This document shows positions 9,110 through 16,666 of a DNA stretch of 64,000 nucleotides, one piece after another (positions within the stretch are counted from its first letter, which is position 1; each line of letters opens with the position of its first letter). Source of the DNA: Vulcanimicrobiota bacterium (GTDB lineage: Bacteria > Vulcanimicrobiota > Xenobia > Xenobiales > JADMJV01). Position numbers and translations under genes: made by a program. The stretch lies in NCBI GenBank assembly GCA_019637395.1, contig JAHBVR010000023.1, forward strand, positions 62,001-126,000, given 5' to 3'. Under the pieces are notes generated by a model. It saw nothing but the letters and a program-made list of their open reading frames with translations. It was not told the DNA's origin and did not search any database.

Positions 9110-10009
9110 GTGGAGCCGGAGCCGTCCATCAAGAAAACGATGGCCATTCCGCGCCTCAACCGGGCGGAACCGGCGGTGGACCGGGTTCCTTTCTTAAAAA
9201 TCCTGGAGGGGCATCAGGCCGGTTTGATTCTGGTTCTGGAGGGCGAGGAGCTGACCTTGGGCCGGGATCCCGCCTGCGACATCGTGATCGACGAAATCGG
9301 AGTCAGCCGCTTTCACTGTAGTGTCCGTCGCAGCGGCAACGGCTGGGAAGTGGCCGATCTCAATTCGACCAACGGCACCTATGTGAATGACAAGCGGATC
9401 GCGCGCTCGGACCTCATCGAGGAAGACACCTTGATACTGGGGCCGGAGTGCTCGCTGCGCTTCGATCGGCAGCCGGCCGAGGAAGTGGAGTTAGCCCGCC
9501 GTCTCTTCGAGGGAGCCCGTTTAGATGGGTTGACCCGTGTCTTTAACCGCGTCACCTTCTTTGAGCGGCTGGCTCAGGAGATCTCTTACTCCCAGCGCCA
9601 GCACTCGACCTTTGGCTTGCTCCTTTTCGATATCGATCATTTCAAGAAAATCAACGATAGTTACGGTCATCCCGGTGGTGATGCGGTACTTCGTCAGGTG
9701 GCGGCCCGGGCGCGGGCCATGTTGCGTCTGGAGGATACCTTGGGGCGCTATGGCGGCGAAGAATTTGCCATACTCTTGCGCAACAGCGGGCTGTCCGCCT
9801 GTCTGCGCGTGGCCGAGCGACTGCGAGCGGAAATTGCGGACCGGCCCTTCGAGATGGAGGGACAGGAGCCGGTGACGGTAACCGCCAGCATCGGTGTGGC
9901 CACCTGGCGCGCTGAGGTCACCCAAGACGGTTTGGTGGCGCAAGCCGACGAGCAACTCTACGCAGCCAAGCAGGCCGGGCGTAACCGGGTCATGCCGCGC
10001 TCCGAGTGA
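9110..10009 (+). CDS. FHA-GGDEF diguanylate cyclase
   Basis: This protein should make c-di-GMP from two GTP. An FHA domain, which binds phosphothreonine, covers about residues 45-115 with LGRDPACD, VSRFHC and LNSTNGTYVN. The GGDEF domain covers 135-298 with DIDHFKKIND and the intact active-site loop GGEEF at 215-219. The product-inhibition site RxxD (206-209) is present at the correct spacing. The start is GTG at 9110, six bases after gatA. FHA input suggests control by a Ser/Thr kinase, but none is in the window. Confidence 0.93.
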   Translation: MEPEPSIKKTMAIPRLNRAEPAVDRVPFLKILEGHQAGLILVLEGEELTLGRDPACDIVIDEIGVSRFHCSVRRSGNGWEVADLNSTNGTYVNDKRIARSDLIEEDTLILGPECSLRFDRQPAEEVELARRLFEGARLDGLTRVFNRVTFFERLAQEISYSQRQHSTFGLLLFDIDHFKKINDSYGHPGGDAVLRQVAARARAMLRLEDTLGRYGGEEFAILLRNSGLSACLRVAERLRAEIADRPFEMEGQEPVTVTASIGVATWRAEVTQDGLVAQADEQLYAAKQAGRNRVMPRSE

Positions 10010-10045
10010 GACTTTTTTCAGGTTGGCGAGCTAGATTGTGAGTGG

Positions 10046-11206
10046 ATGAATCTCTTCAGCAAGCTCCGCCGCCGCCAATCGGACTACCGCCCCAAGGGGG
10101 ACAATCGCTTCTATTTGGAGCTTGAGGGCAAGACACTTCCGGTCATTCCCCGTTTTAACGATCAGTGCGTGGATCTGGACGTGGACGAGGACCGCTTCGT
10201 CGACAATGAAGAGTTCAAATATCTGACCCAAAATATGCCCTTCCGGGTCGACCCGGATCGCTATATTCTCGAGCACAAGCACGCCTGGACGCACACCCCC
10301 TTGCCCGAGTTGGCCCTCTATCCGAATTATGAGCAAATCGGCGCCAAACTGGACGAGTTGGTGCGGAAATACCCGGGCAAGTGTGAAAAAATCAGTCTGG
10401 GGCAGTCCCATCAGGGCCGCGAGCTCTGGGCTCTGCGCCTGGGAGAACATCCGCTGGGGGAGAAGCCCGGCATCGTCATCACCGGCGGCACTCACGCTCG
10501 CGAGTGGGCCAGTATCGCCATTCCGCTGGACCTGAGCGAGAAGCTCTTGCAAGACGGCAGCCGCCTGCGTGAGTCGGAGATCTGGATCGTACCGCTGGTC
10601 AATCCCGACGGCTACGAGATCAGCCGCGCCGGCGACAACACTTACCGCAAGAACGCCAACCCGGACGGTGCGGTGGACCTGAATCGCAACTTTGGCGACG
10701 ACTGTCCTGAACATGCCCACCTGTGGCGTCCCGCCGGGGACAGGCCGGGGATCAAATATGATGACAAAGGCGCCAGTGACGATCCCGACTCGCGCCAGTT
10801 CCGCGGCAACTACCCGGCCTCGGAACCCGAAACCAGGGCCTTGTTGAAGCTGGAACTCGAGCACAAGAACATCCTGGCCGTGCTCGACAACCATAACTGC
10901 GGGGAGATGCTGCTCTATCCGGCGGGCGGAGATGCCGGCTACTACCAGGCGCTGGGACGGGCCATGAATGAAGCGGCCGGTGGAGAGCCGTATCGGGTGA
11001 TGTCAGCGCCCGAACTCTACCCGGTCAGCGGCATTTCCAATGATGTGCAACATGCCAACGGGATTGTGGGTATGACTCTGGAGAGTGGTTTTTCCATGCA
11101 ACCTCCGGCAGGGGACCTGGCCCGATTGCAAGAGCGCGCCAGCCGGGCTCATCTGGCTTTTATTGACAAAATTCTTGCAGATAAGGATAATTTGACAAGG
11201 ACTTAA
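10046..11206 (+). CDS. M14-family zinc carboxypeptidase
   Basis: The protein belongs to the M14 carboxypeptidases, which remove C-terminal residues from peptides using one zinc ion. The HxxE zinc pair is visible in GGTHAREWAS, the substrate-arginine and asparagine region in VDLNRNFGDD, the third zinc ligand in DNHNCGE and the general-base glutamate in TLESGF. At 386 residues it has about 95 residues before the catalytic domain and no clear signal peptide, so export is doubtful. The substrate is unknown. An imperfect direct repeat lies immediately after its stop. Confidence 0.9.
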   Translation: MNLFSKLRRRQSDYRPKGDNRFYLELEGKTLPVIPRFNDQCVDLDVDEDRFVDNEEFKYLTQNMPFRVDPDRYILEHKHAWTHTPLPELALYPNYEQIGAKLDELVRKYPGKCEKISLGQSHQGRELWALRLGEHPLGEKPGIVITGGTHAREWASIAIPLDLSEKLLQDGSRLRESEIWIVPLVNPDGYEISRAGDNTYRKNANPDGAVDLNRNFGDDCPEHAHLWRPAGDRPGIKYDDKGASDDPDSRQFRGNYPASEPETRALLKLELEHKNILAVLDNHNCGEMLLYPAGGDAGYYQALGRAMNEAAGGEPYRVMSAPELYPVSGISNDVQHANGIVGMTLESGFSMQPPAGDLARLQERASRAHLAFIDKILADKDNLTRT

Positions 11207-11241
11207 GACTATTCTATCCTGTCTCAGGACTATTTTGTCCT
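11207..11241. repeat. 14-base direct repeat at 21-base spacing, with hairpin
   Basis: GACTATTCTATCCT (11207-11220) and GACTATTTTGTCCT (11228-11241) match at 12 of 14 positions and are 21 bases apart, two turns of the helix. The second copy also overlaps a small perfect inverted repeat, AGGAC and GTCCT around TATTTT (11226-11241). The block lies just before the Shine-Dalgarno GGAGGTG of the CBS gene. It could be an operator or a short RNA hairpin. Confidence 0.6.
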
Positions 11242-11253
11242 TTGGAGGTGAGA

Positions 11254-11697
11254 ATGACTCAAGTGATGACTCAAGTCGCGCTCCGCGACCTGGTAGGCAA
11301 AAGCGCTCCGCTGACCACCTCGCCGGGGACCACCATTCGTCAGGCCGCTCAGGCCATGCAGAAGGCCAAGAAGGGTGCCATCCTGATTGTGGACGGCAAA
11401 CGGCTGTGCGGCATCTTTACCGAGCGCGATCTGGTCAACCGGGTGATTGCGCCCGGATTGGATCCGGCCACCACGCATATTTCCGAGGTCATGACCGTCG
11501 ACCTGGTGGTGATTCATCCGAACGATTCGCATTGGGCGGCTTTGAGCGTGATGGTGCACAATGGAGTGCGCCATCTGCCGGTGGTGGACGGTACCCAGGT
11601 GCTGGGCGTGGTCTCGCGCCGCCAGTTGATGGCTCTGGATAACGCTCTCATGGAAGCGGCGATCGATAAGACCGAAGCCAGTAGGCTGTTTATCTAG
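11254..11697 (+). CDS. tandem CBS-domain protein
   Basis: This 147-residue protein consists of two CBS motifs, which usually bind adenine nucleotides. The first spans about residues 10-65 (AILIVDGKRLCGIFTERDLVNRV), given here by its core GIFTERDL; the second spans 75-135 with VMTVDLVVIHPND and HLPVVDGTQVLGVVS. No other domain is attached, so it probably acts as a stand-alone energy sensor or partner protein. The ATG at 11254 follows GGAGGTG at 11244-11250. Its 3' end overlaps the convergent nucleotidyltransferase gene by eight bases. Confidence 0.9.
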   Translation: MTQVMTQVALRDLVGKSAPLTTSPGTTIRQAAQAMQKAKKGAILIVDGKRLCGIFTERDLVNRVIAPGLDPATTHISEVMTVDLVVIHPNDSHWAALSVMVHNGVRHLPVVDGTQVLGVVSRRQLMALDNALMEAAIDKTEASRLFI

Positions 11698-12529
11698 GCC
11701 AAAAGTAGTCTTCCTGGATTTCCATGAGTAGTTGCTCGGCTCGCCGGTAGTCGGGTTCTTCGGGCAGCGGAGAGGTTTCGCGCATTTGGCGCAGGCCTTC
11801 TTCGCGAGCCCGGGCCCAATCCACCAGTTCTTCATAGACAAAGGAGCCCTGGCGCACGCCTTTGAGCCAAGCGGCGTCGGGACGGCGCACCAGCACCCGG
11901 CCGCTGGTGAGGATTTCCTCGCCCATTTTCAGCAAGCGGCATAAGTGCATGGCATGCTTGGTGTCATAGCCAAAGCGTTGTTCCAACTCGGCCCGGGCCG
12001 GACTGCGTTCGCGCAGCCAGCGCTGGTAGTGGTTCCACTCCTTGGTGGCCCGGTCAAAGGCCAGCCGCGCCTTTTGCGAGGGAAATTCGGCCTTGCCCTG
12101 GGAGTTCAGAGCCGGCGGGACCGGCTGTTCTGGTGGATGGGCCCACCAGCGGTGGTGGCCTTCCAGGCGCTTGAGTTGCGAGATGGCGTAGTGCCCGAAG
12201 CGCTCGGCGACCTTGCGCGATAAGAAGATCTCGCGGTGCTCCAAAAGCTTCTGCCCACCGGCATTGACGAAAAGGATATCCTCGGTGAAGAGGGTCTCGA
12301 TCAGGTTGGGGTTGCCTTCCAGGGCCAGGCGGACGAACTTGGGCAGGCCGAAAACGACGTGGTCGCTTTTCGCGTCTTCGTGTTGCTCAAAACTCTGCAG
12401 TCCCAGCAGTGCCTCCTTGGGTGGAATGCACACGCCGCGGCTATCCTCATCGCTGTGGGGGCCGGCCAGCCCGTAGGCATGGCTGCCGGCCCGCACCTTC
12501 AAGATGAGCTGGTCTTCCCAGCAGTTCAA
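11690..12529 (-). CDS. RlaP-like nucleotidyltransferase (PF10127 type), copy 2
   Basis: The N-terminus carries the polymerase-beta-like signature GSHAYGLAGPHSDEDSRG at residues 15-32, with metal-binding Asp27 and Asp29. This matches the family of predicted nucleotidyltransferases called RlaP, reported near RNA ligases and RtcB in RNA repair loci. The remaining 250 residues are mainly helical, with a conserved-looking YDTKHAMHLCRLLKMGEE segment. At 279 residues the length is normal. It starts four bases inside the end of its paralogue (ATGA). No ligase gene lies nearby, so an RNA-repair role is inference. Confidence 0.82.
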   Translation of the reverse strand: MNCWEDQLILKVRAGSHAYGLAGPHSDEDSRGVCIPPKEALLGLQSFEQHEDAKSDHVVFGLPKFVRLALEGNPNLIETLFTEDILFVNAGGQKLLEHREIFLSRKVAERFGHYAISQLKRLEGHHRWWAHPPEQPVPPALNSQGKAEFPSQKARLAFDRATKEWNHYQRWLRERSPARAELEQRFGYDTKHAMHLCRLLKMGEEILTSGRVLVRRPDAAWLKGVRQGSFVYEELVDWARAREEGLRQMRETSPLPEEPDYRRAEQLLMEIQEDYFWPR

Positions 12530-13275
12530 CTGCGCCCCAGGCGCACGCGCACCACGAACTCGCTCAGTTCTTCGAAAGCGCCGCCGGAGTGGGGGAGAGG
12601 ACTACCGTTGTGGGCTTCTTCCAGTTCGGATTGGAGTTGTTCGAGGCGCTTGAGGTGCCGCTGTTGGCGCGCACTATCCAGGGGGGCATGCTCCTTTGTT
12701 GCTTGTTTTTCCGCGATCAAATCCAGCACTTCCTCCTGAGGATAGAGCTCGAGAAGACTCGGCAGGTTGGCGTTCACCTGGCCGCTTTTCAACAGATGGA
12801 TGCCGGTTAGAGCCACGCGGTAGCCATACAGGGTTTCTTTGACAGTGGCTTCGGGCTTTTCGATCAGGCGCCGCTGATTGAGCAGAAAGCCCCGGTAGTG
12901 AAAATAGAATTCCTGACCGAGGTGGGGCTGAAACAGATTCCGCAGTTCGTCAAGATGCGGCGAAGGCCAGACCACCAGGTCGGAATAAAGCTGCTCGAGC
13001 ACCTCGCCGCTGTTCTTGTTGAGCAAGCGGCAGAACTTGAGCACGTCGTGGCAGACCAGGTCGATTTCCAGTCCGTGTTCAAGGAAGGTCTTGGAGACCG
13101 TCTCATTGGGTTCATGCATGCCGATCACTTGCTTGAGCGGCAACACGAAGGCTCCGCGCAAATCGACGTCGCTGTCGGGGGATTCAAAGCCGTAGAGATG
13201 AGCTCCGCTGAGGGTGGCAAAAAGGGGCTGGAAGGTCTGTTTGGACAGGGTCTGTCTGAGTTCTTCGAGCTGCAT
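12526..13275 (-). CDS. RlaP-like nucleotidyltransferase (PF10127 type), copy 1
   Basis: This 249-residue protein is a paralogue of the gene downstream. The catalytic signature is GAHLYGFESPDSDVDLRG at residues 24-41, with Asp36 and Asp38 as the metal pair and a later EIDLVCHDVLKF giving the third acidic residue. The C-terminal half contains YGYRVALTGIHLLKSG, matching the family's helical part. It is the first gene of a two-gene minus-strand unit that diverges from the cytosine deaminase. The two copies differ a lot in sequence, so they are not a recent duplication. Confidence 0.82.
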   Translation of the reverse strand: MQLEELRQTLSKQTFQPLFATLSGAHLYGFESPDSDVDLRGAFVLPLKQVIGMHEPNETVSKTFLEHGLEIDLVCHDVLKFCRLLNKNSGEVLEQLYSDLVVWPSPHLDELRNLFQPHLGQEFYFHYRGFLLNQRRLIEKPEATVKETLYGYRVALTGIHLLKSGQVNANLPSLLELYPQEEVLDLIAEKQATKEHAPLDSARQQRHLKRLEQLQSELEEAHNGSPLPHSGGAFEELSEFVVRVRLGRS

Positions 13276-13352
13276 CAGGCAGGATTCGTCCTTCCCCGGC
13301 CTTTTGCCTCGGGGAGCAGGGCCCGGGCCGGCCCCGCAAAAAGGGCCTGGTT

Positions 13353-13796
13353 ATGAAAGATCAAGAGTTTATGCAAGCCGCCCTGGAAGAAGCCCGTCAG
13401 GGATTGGCGGAAGGTGGCATTCCTATCGGGTCGGTGTTGGTGCTGGAGGGAAAGATTATCGGCCGCGGCCATAATCGCCGAGTTCAGAAAGGCAGCGCCA
13501 TCCTGCACGCCGAGATGGACTGCATCGAGAACGCCGGGCGCCTGAAGGCGGCGGACTATAAGCGTTGTGTGCTCTATTCCACCCTCTCCCCGTGCGATAT
13601 GTGTAGCGGCACCGCTTTGCTCTACGGAATTCCGCGAATCGTGGTGGGGGAGAACCGCACTTTTCAGGGACCGGAGCAGTACCTGATGGTGCGCGGCGTC
13701 GATCTGGACATTCTTGACAACCAGGAATGCATCGACCTGATGCGCCAGTTCATTCAGGATAAGCCGGAGTTGTGGAAAGAAGATATCGGAGTTTAA
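13353..13796 (+). CDS. cytosine deaminase, yeast Fcy1 type
   Basis: The protein matches the CDA-fold cytosine deaminase of fungi more closely than typical bacterial TadA or guanine deaminase. Zinc and catalytic residues are His52 and Glu54 (HAEMD) with Cys81 and Cys84 (SPCDMC), spaced exactly as His62, Glu64, Cys91 and Cys94 in yeast Fcy1. Other marks shared with Fcy1 are LYSTLSPCDMC, YGIPRIVVGEN and a C-terminal PELWKEDIG. The 147-residue length agrees. Likely reaction: cytosine to uracil in pyrimidine salvage. It ends at a strong shared terminator. Confidence 0.88.
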   Translation: MKDQEFMQAALEEARQGLAEGGIPIGSVLVLEGKIIGRGHNRRVQKGSAILHAEMDCIENAGRLKAADYKRCVLYSTLSPCDMCSGTALLYGIPRIVVGENRTFQGPEQYLMVRGVDLDILDNQECIDLMRQFIQDKPELWKEDIGV

Positions 13797-13850
13797 GGGC
13801 GGCGTTTGAGAGGGGCGAAGAGGACATACTGTGGCCTTCGCCCTACCGAG

Positions 13851-13876
13851 AAAAAGCCCCCGCCAGGGGGCTTTTT
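13851..13876. terminator. bidirectional intrinsic terminator
   Basis: A perfect 11-base stem AAAAAGCCCCC (13851-13861) pairs with GGGGGCTTTTT (13866-13876) around the loop GCCA. It lies between the convergent cytosine deaminase and ATP-grasp genes and gives a T tract in both directions. Confidence 0.92.
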
Positions 13877-13880
13877 CCGG

Positions 13881-15128
13881 TTAATGGACGGCGGTTTCCG
13901 TAGGGGGAGCGACGGCCAGCACGTCCTTGCTGAGTTTCCGGGTATATTCGTCGAGCAGTTCGTCCACCCGTGAGGATTTGGCCGCCGATACGATGACGGC
14001 GGCGTGGAATTCCTCGGCCAGCTTCCAGACCACTTCTGGAGCATTATAGCTGGACAGATCCGGGTGTTCATTGCGGCTCAGGCAGATCACCAGGCCGGCC
14101 TGATTCTTCTTGATCTTGGGCAGCTTGTATTTTTCCTTCTTCAGGTAAGCCAGTTCCAGGCGCGGCCATTCTCTCCAGGGGTTGATGCCGGAGGCGGCTT
14201 CCACCAGGCGGTCGATATGGGCGCCGCCGACGCGGGCGGCCATTTCTAAGAAGTAGATGGTTCCGTCTTCGGCGCGGATGAACTCGGCGTGAGTCACACC
14301 GCGCACCAGGCGCATGGCTTTGATGACCTGTTCGTTGGCGTCTAGCAGTCCCTGATAGGCGGGATGCTTGGGATCAACCGTCTGCGAGGCGAAAACACCG
14401 CCACCGTTCCACACGTCGAAGGGAGGGGTGTGATAGCGCGAGGAGAGCGCGAAGTGGATCTTGTTGTCAAAAACGATGGAGTCCACGTGGAAGACGTCAC
14501 CCGGCACATACTTCTCGATGAGGTGTTCGGACTGCTCGTCGCCCAACTTGTTAATATGATCCCAGACCTCTTGGGAATTGTGGCACTTTTTAATACCGAT
14601 GGATCCGGCCTGAGAACGAGGCTTGAGCACCCAGGGCCCGGGCACCCGGTTGAGATACTCGTTGATCTGATCGTAGTTGAGCACGTGCACGAAGTCGGGA
14701 ACAGGCACGCCTTCGTCACGGGCCTGCACGCGCATGGCCAGTTTGTCGCGGAAGAAGCGGGCGGTGGTGTCGCCCATACCCGGCGAGCGCAAATGTTCCC
14801 GGAGCCCGGCGGCCACTTCCACGTCAAAGTCATCCAGCGGAATAATGCGATCGATCTCGCGGGTGCGGGCCAGGAAGCTGACCGCGTGCGTGATGCCGGG
14901 CTGTTCGAAGCCGAGCGGCATAAAGAATTTTTCATCGATGGCGTGCCAGGGCCAGGCCTTATCTTTCAGGGATTCCACCGTCAGCAGGATGGTATGAATT
15001 CCGAGCGCCTTGCATTCCTCGATGAGCGTGCCGCCCTTGAAGAAGCTGGACATGAGTAGAAAGATGGGTTTGCGATCCATCAGTGACAAGAGTTCCCTTC
15101 CACGATTGCGATTGCGCTTCGCACACAT
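13881..15128 (-). CDS. ATP-grasp domain protein
   Basis: The protein has an N-terminal pre-ATP-grasp region and an ATP-grasp core with VLKPRSQAGSIGIKK (phosphate loop), a metal-binding FLEMAARVGG near residue 315 and YVPGDVFHVDSIV between them. It resembles carbamoyl-phosphate synthase large-chain or biotin-carboxylase-like ligases that join a carboxylate to an amine, but the substrate cannot be told. I chose the ATG at 15128, with AGGGTGA just upstream, giving 415 residues. A TTG at 15173 or ATG at 15164 would lie inside a perfect hairpin. Confidence 0.82.
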   Translation of the reverse strand: MCAKRNRNRGRELLSLMDRKPIFLLMSSFFKGGTLIEECKALGIHTILLTVESLKDKAWPWHAIDEKFFMPLGFEQPGITHAVSFLARTREIDRIIPLDDFDVEVAAGLREHLRSPGMGDTTARFFRDKLAMRVQARDEGVPVPDFVHVLNYDQINEYLNRVPGPWVLKPRSQAGSIGIKKCHNSQEVWDHINKLGDEQSEHLIEKYVPGDVFHVDSIVFDNKIHFALSSRYHTPPFDVWNGGGVFASQTVDPKHPAYQGLLDANEQVIKAMRLVRGVTHAEFIRAEDGTIYFLEMAARVGGAHIDRLVEAASGINPWREWPRLELAYLKKEKYKLPKIKKNQAGLVICLSRNEHPDLSSYNAPEVVWKLAEEFHAAVIVSAAKSSRVDELLDEYTRKLSKDVLAVAPPTETAVH

Positions 15129-15160
15129 GGTCGATTCACCCTGCTGGGCCCGGTTTTGCT

Positions 15161-15194
15161 CCATGATCGCCAAAGAAAGGTTTGGCGATCATGG
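15161..15194. repeat. perfect 14-base inverted repeat
   Basis: CCATGATCGCCAAA (15161-15174) and TTTGGCGATCATGG (15181-15194) pair perfectly around GAAAGG. It sits 33 bases upstream of the ATP-grasp start. There is no T tract after it on the minus strand, so it is more likely a leader structure or operator than a terminator. Confidence 0.8.
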
Positions 15195-15206
15195 AGGGCC
15201 GGCCAA

Positions 15207-15228
15207 AGGCGCCGGCTGAACGGCGCCT
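15207..15228 (-). terminator. possible weak terminator
   Basis: AGGCGCCG (15207-15214) pairs with CGGCGCCT (15221-15228) around six bases, eight bases after the stop of the 147-residue protein. On the minus strand only TTT follows, so termination would be partial. Confidence 0.45.
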
Positions 15229-15235
15229 GCGGGGA

Positions 15236-15679
15236 TTACTTTTTGGCCGCTTCGCGGACCGTCAGCGGATACTCGAGAACTTTTTTGCCGCCGAGCTGGA
15301 CGCGGAACCAGTAAGTGCCGGGTTTCTCGAAGACGATGCCCTGGAAGAAGTTGACGGCCATGAAGGGCGTGATCGACTCCTTCAGTTCGAAGGGCTGGTC
15401 GCCGGTCTCCACCATAGTGGTCTTGTCCGGCTTGAGAATCATCATGCTTTGAGTGAACTTGCCGGTGCCGTTGCACCAGCCATTAGCCACGAAGAAGTCA
15501 ACTTTGAAGGGGAATTCGGGCAGCGGGAGTTCATAGAAGAGGTAATTGAAGCTCGGGGGCTTGCCTTCGGTATCGATGACCTCAAGACAAGGCACGGAGA
15601 ATTGCAGGAAGGGACCGCCACCGGCTCCGCCACCTGTGTCACCGCCGAGAAAAGCCATTCCGCCGGTTTGAAAATCCAT
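15236..15679 (-). CDS. conserved hypothetical protein, DUF6941-like
   Basis: This 147-residue protein starts with a glycine-rich segment (GGDTGGGAGGG) and continues as an all-beta pattern: FLQFSVPCLEVID, FKVDFFVANGW, TMVETGDQPFELKE, GTYWFRVQLGGKKVLEYPL. The overall pattern resembles DUF6941-type sandwich proteins, but that is a low-confidence recall. No signal peptide or membrane segment is seen. It follows the DUF167 gene by two bases and is probably co-transcribed with fabF, rnc and that gene. Confidence 0.65.
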   Translation of the reverse strand: MDFQTGGMAFLGGDTGGGAGGGPFLQFSVPCLEVIDTEGKPPSFNYLFYELPLPEFPFKVDFFVANGWCNGTGKFTQSMMILKPDKTTMVETGDQPFELKESITPFMAVNFFQGIVFEKPGTYWFRVQLGGKKVLEYPLTVREAAKK

Positions 15680-15681
15680 TA

Positions 15682-15963
15682 TTACTCCTCACTTCCTGGA
15701 GGGACCAGGCGCTCCAACTCGGCTCGGCCTATCCCCTGAACTTTGACCAATTTATGTCGAGACTTTTGTCCACTCTGGAGCTGCACCTGCTGTTTGCGCA
15801 AGCCCCAATGACTGGCCAGAAACTCCAGCAGGGCCTGATTGGCCTTGCCGTCCACGGGTGGGGCCGTCAGGCGCACTACCAGCACACCATCTTGCATTCC
15901 AACCAGCGAATTCTTGTGAGCATTGGGAATCACGCGGACTTTCAAGGTCAGCTCATCCACCAT
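15682..15963 (-). CDS. DUF167 / YggU family protein
   Basis: The 93-residue protein shows the whole DUF167 (UPF0235) pattern: [34 protein letters not shown] (core PPVDGKAN), and [16 protein letters not shown]. The family is widespread with no established function. Its start overlaps the rnc 3' end by 11 bases, so it is translated as part of the fabF-rnc unit. Confidence 0.88.
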   Translation of the reverse strand: MVDELTLKVRVIPNAHKNSLVGMQDGVLVVRLTAPPVDGKANQALLEFLASHWGLRKQQVQLQSGQKSRHKLVKVQGIGRAELERLVPPGSEE

Positions 15964-16666
15964 TGCGCGTCGCCTCTTCGCCCTGCTCCCGGCCGGCTCC
16001 CTCTAAACGGCTCAAGGCCTCCTCCGCGGCTTTCTGGCCGGCTTCCCGCTTGCTGCGGCCGCTGCCATGTCCGTAGACCCGGCCCCGCAGGCAAACCTGA
16101 ACCAGGAAGGTCCTATCGTGAGGGGGCCCGATCTCTTCCAACACCTGGTATTCGGGCAGTTCCTGAAAGAGGCGCTGAGCCTCTTCCTGGAGGCTGCTCT
16201 TGTAGTCTTTACGCCACTCCTCCGCCGCCCTGAGTTCGTTTTCGAACAGCCGCAAGACCAGGTTCCGGACCGTTTCGAAGCCGGATTCAAGATAGATGGC
16301 GCCGATCAGGGCCTCCAGCGTGTCGGCCAGCAGGTTGGAACGCTGGCGATTGCCTTCCTGCTGCTGGCCGCGGCCCAGTTCGACGTAATCGCCCAGCTCG
16401 AGCTGGCGGGCTTTCTCGGCCAATTGCTCGGTGGAAACCAGAGCCGCCTTCATTTGGGCCAGCCGGCCCTCGGGCAGTTGGTGGTAATGACGGAAGAGAA
16501 AGTCGGACACCACCGCGCCCAAAATAGAGTCTCCCAGGAATTCCAGGCGCTCCTGGCTGCTTTCTTCGCTTTCCTGAGCGTAGGATTCGTGGCGCAGGGC
16601 CTGGGCCAGCAAGCTCTGGTCGCGGAACTGATATTGCAGCAGATCCTGGAGGGTATGACGAGCCAT
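15953..16666 (-). CDS. rnc: ribonuclease III
   Basis: RNase III cuts double-stranded RNA, including rRNA precursors. The signature ERLEFLGDS is at residues 39-47, and the second acidic cluster is in [14 protein letters not shown] near residue 113. A double-stranded RNA-binding domain fills the last 75 residues ([27 protein letters not shown]). The length of 237 is standard. The start codon comes directly after the fabF stop, the common fabF-rnc order, although acpP is not next to fabF here. Confidence 0.95.
   Translation of the reverse strand: MARHTLQDLLQYQFRDQSLLAQALRHESYAQESEESSQERLEFLGDSILGAVVSDFLFRHYHQLPEGRLAQMKAALVSTEQLAEKARQLELGDYVELGRGQQQEGNRQRSNLLADTLEALIGAIYLESGFETVRNLVLRLFENELRAAEEWRKDYKSSLQEEAQRLFQELPEYQVLEEIGPPHDRTFLVQVCLRGRVYGHGSGRSKREAGQKAAEEALSRLEGAGREQGEEATRNGG

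Noticed and set aside
7885-9321. 478-codon frame overlapping gatA in another phase
   Set aside because: Arg/Gly/Ser-rich translation with no motif; gatA has its full catalytic triad in the other frame.
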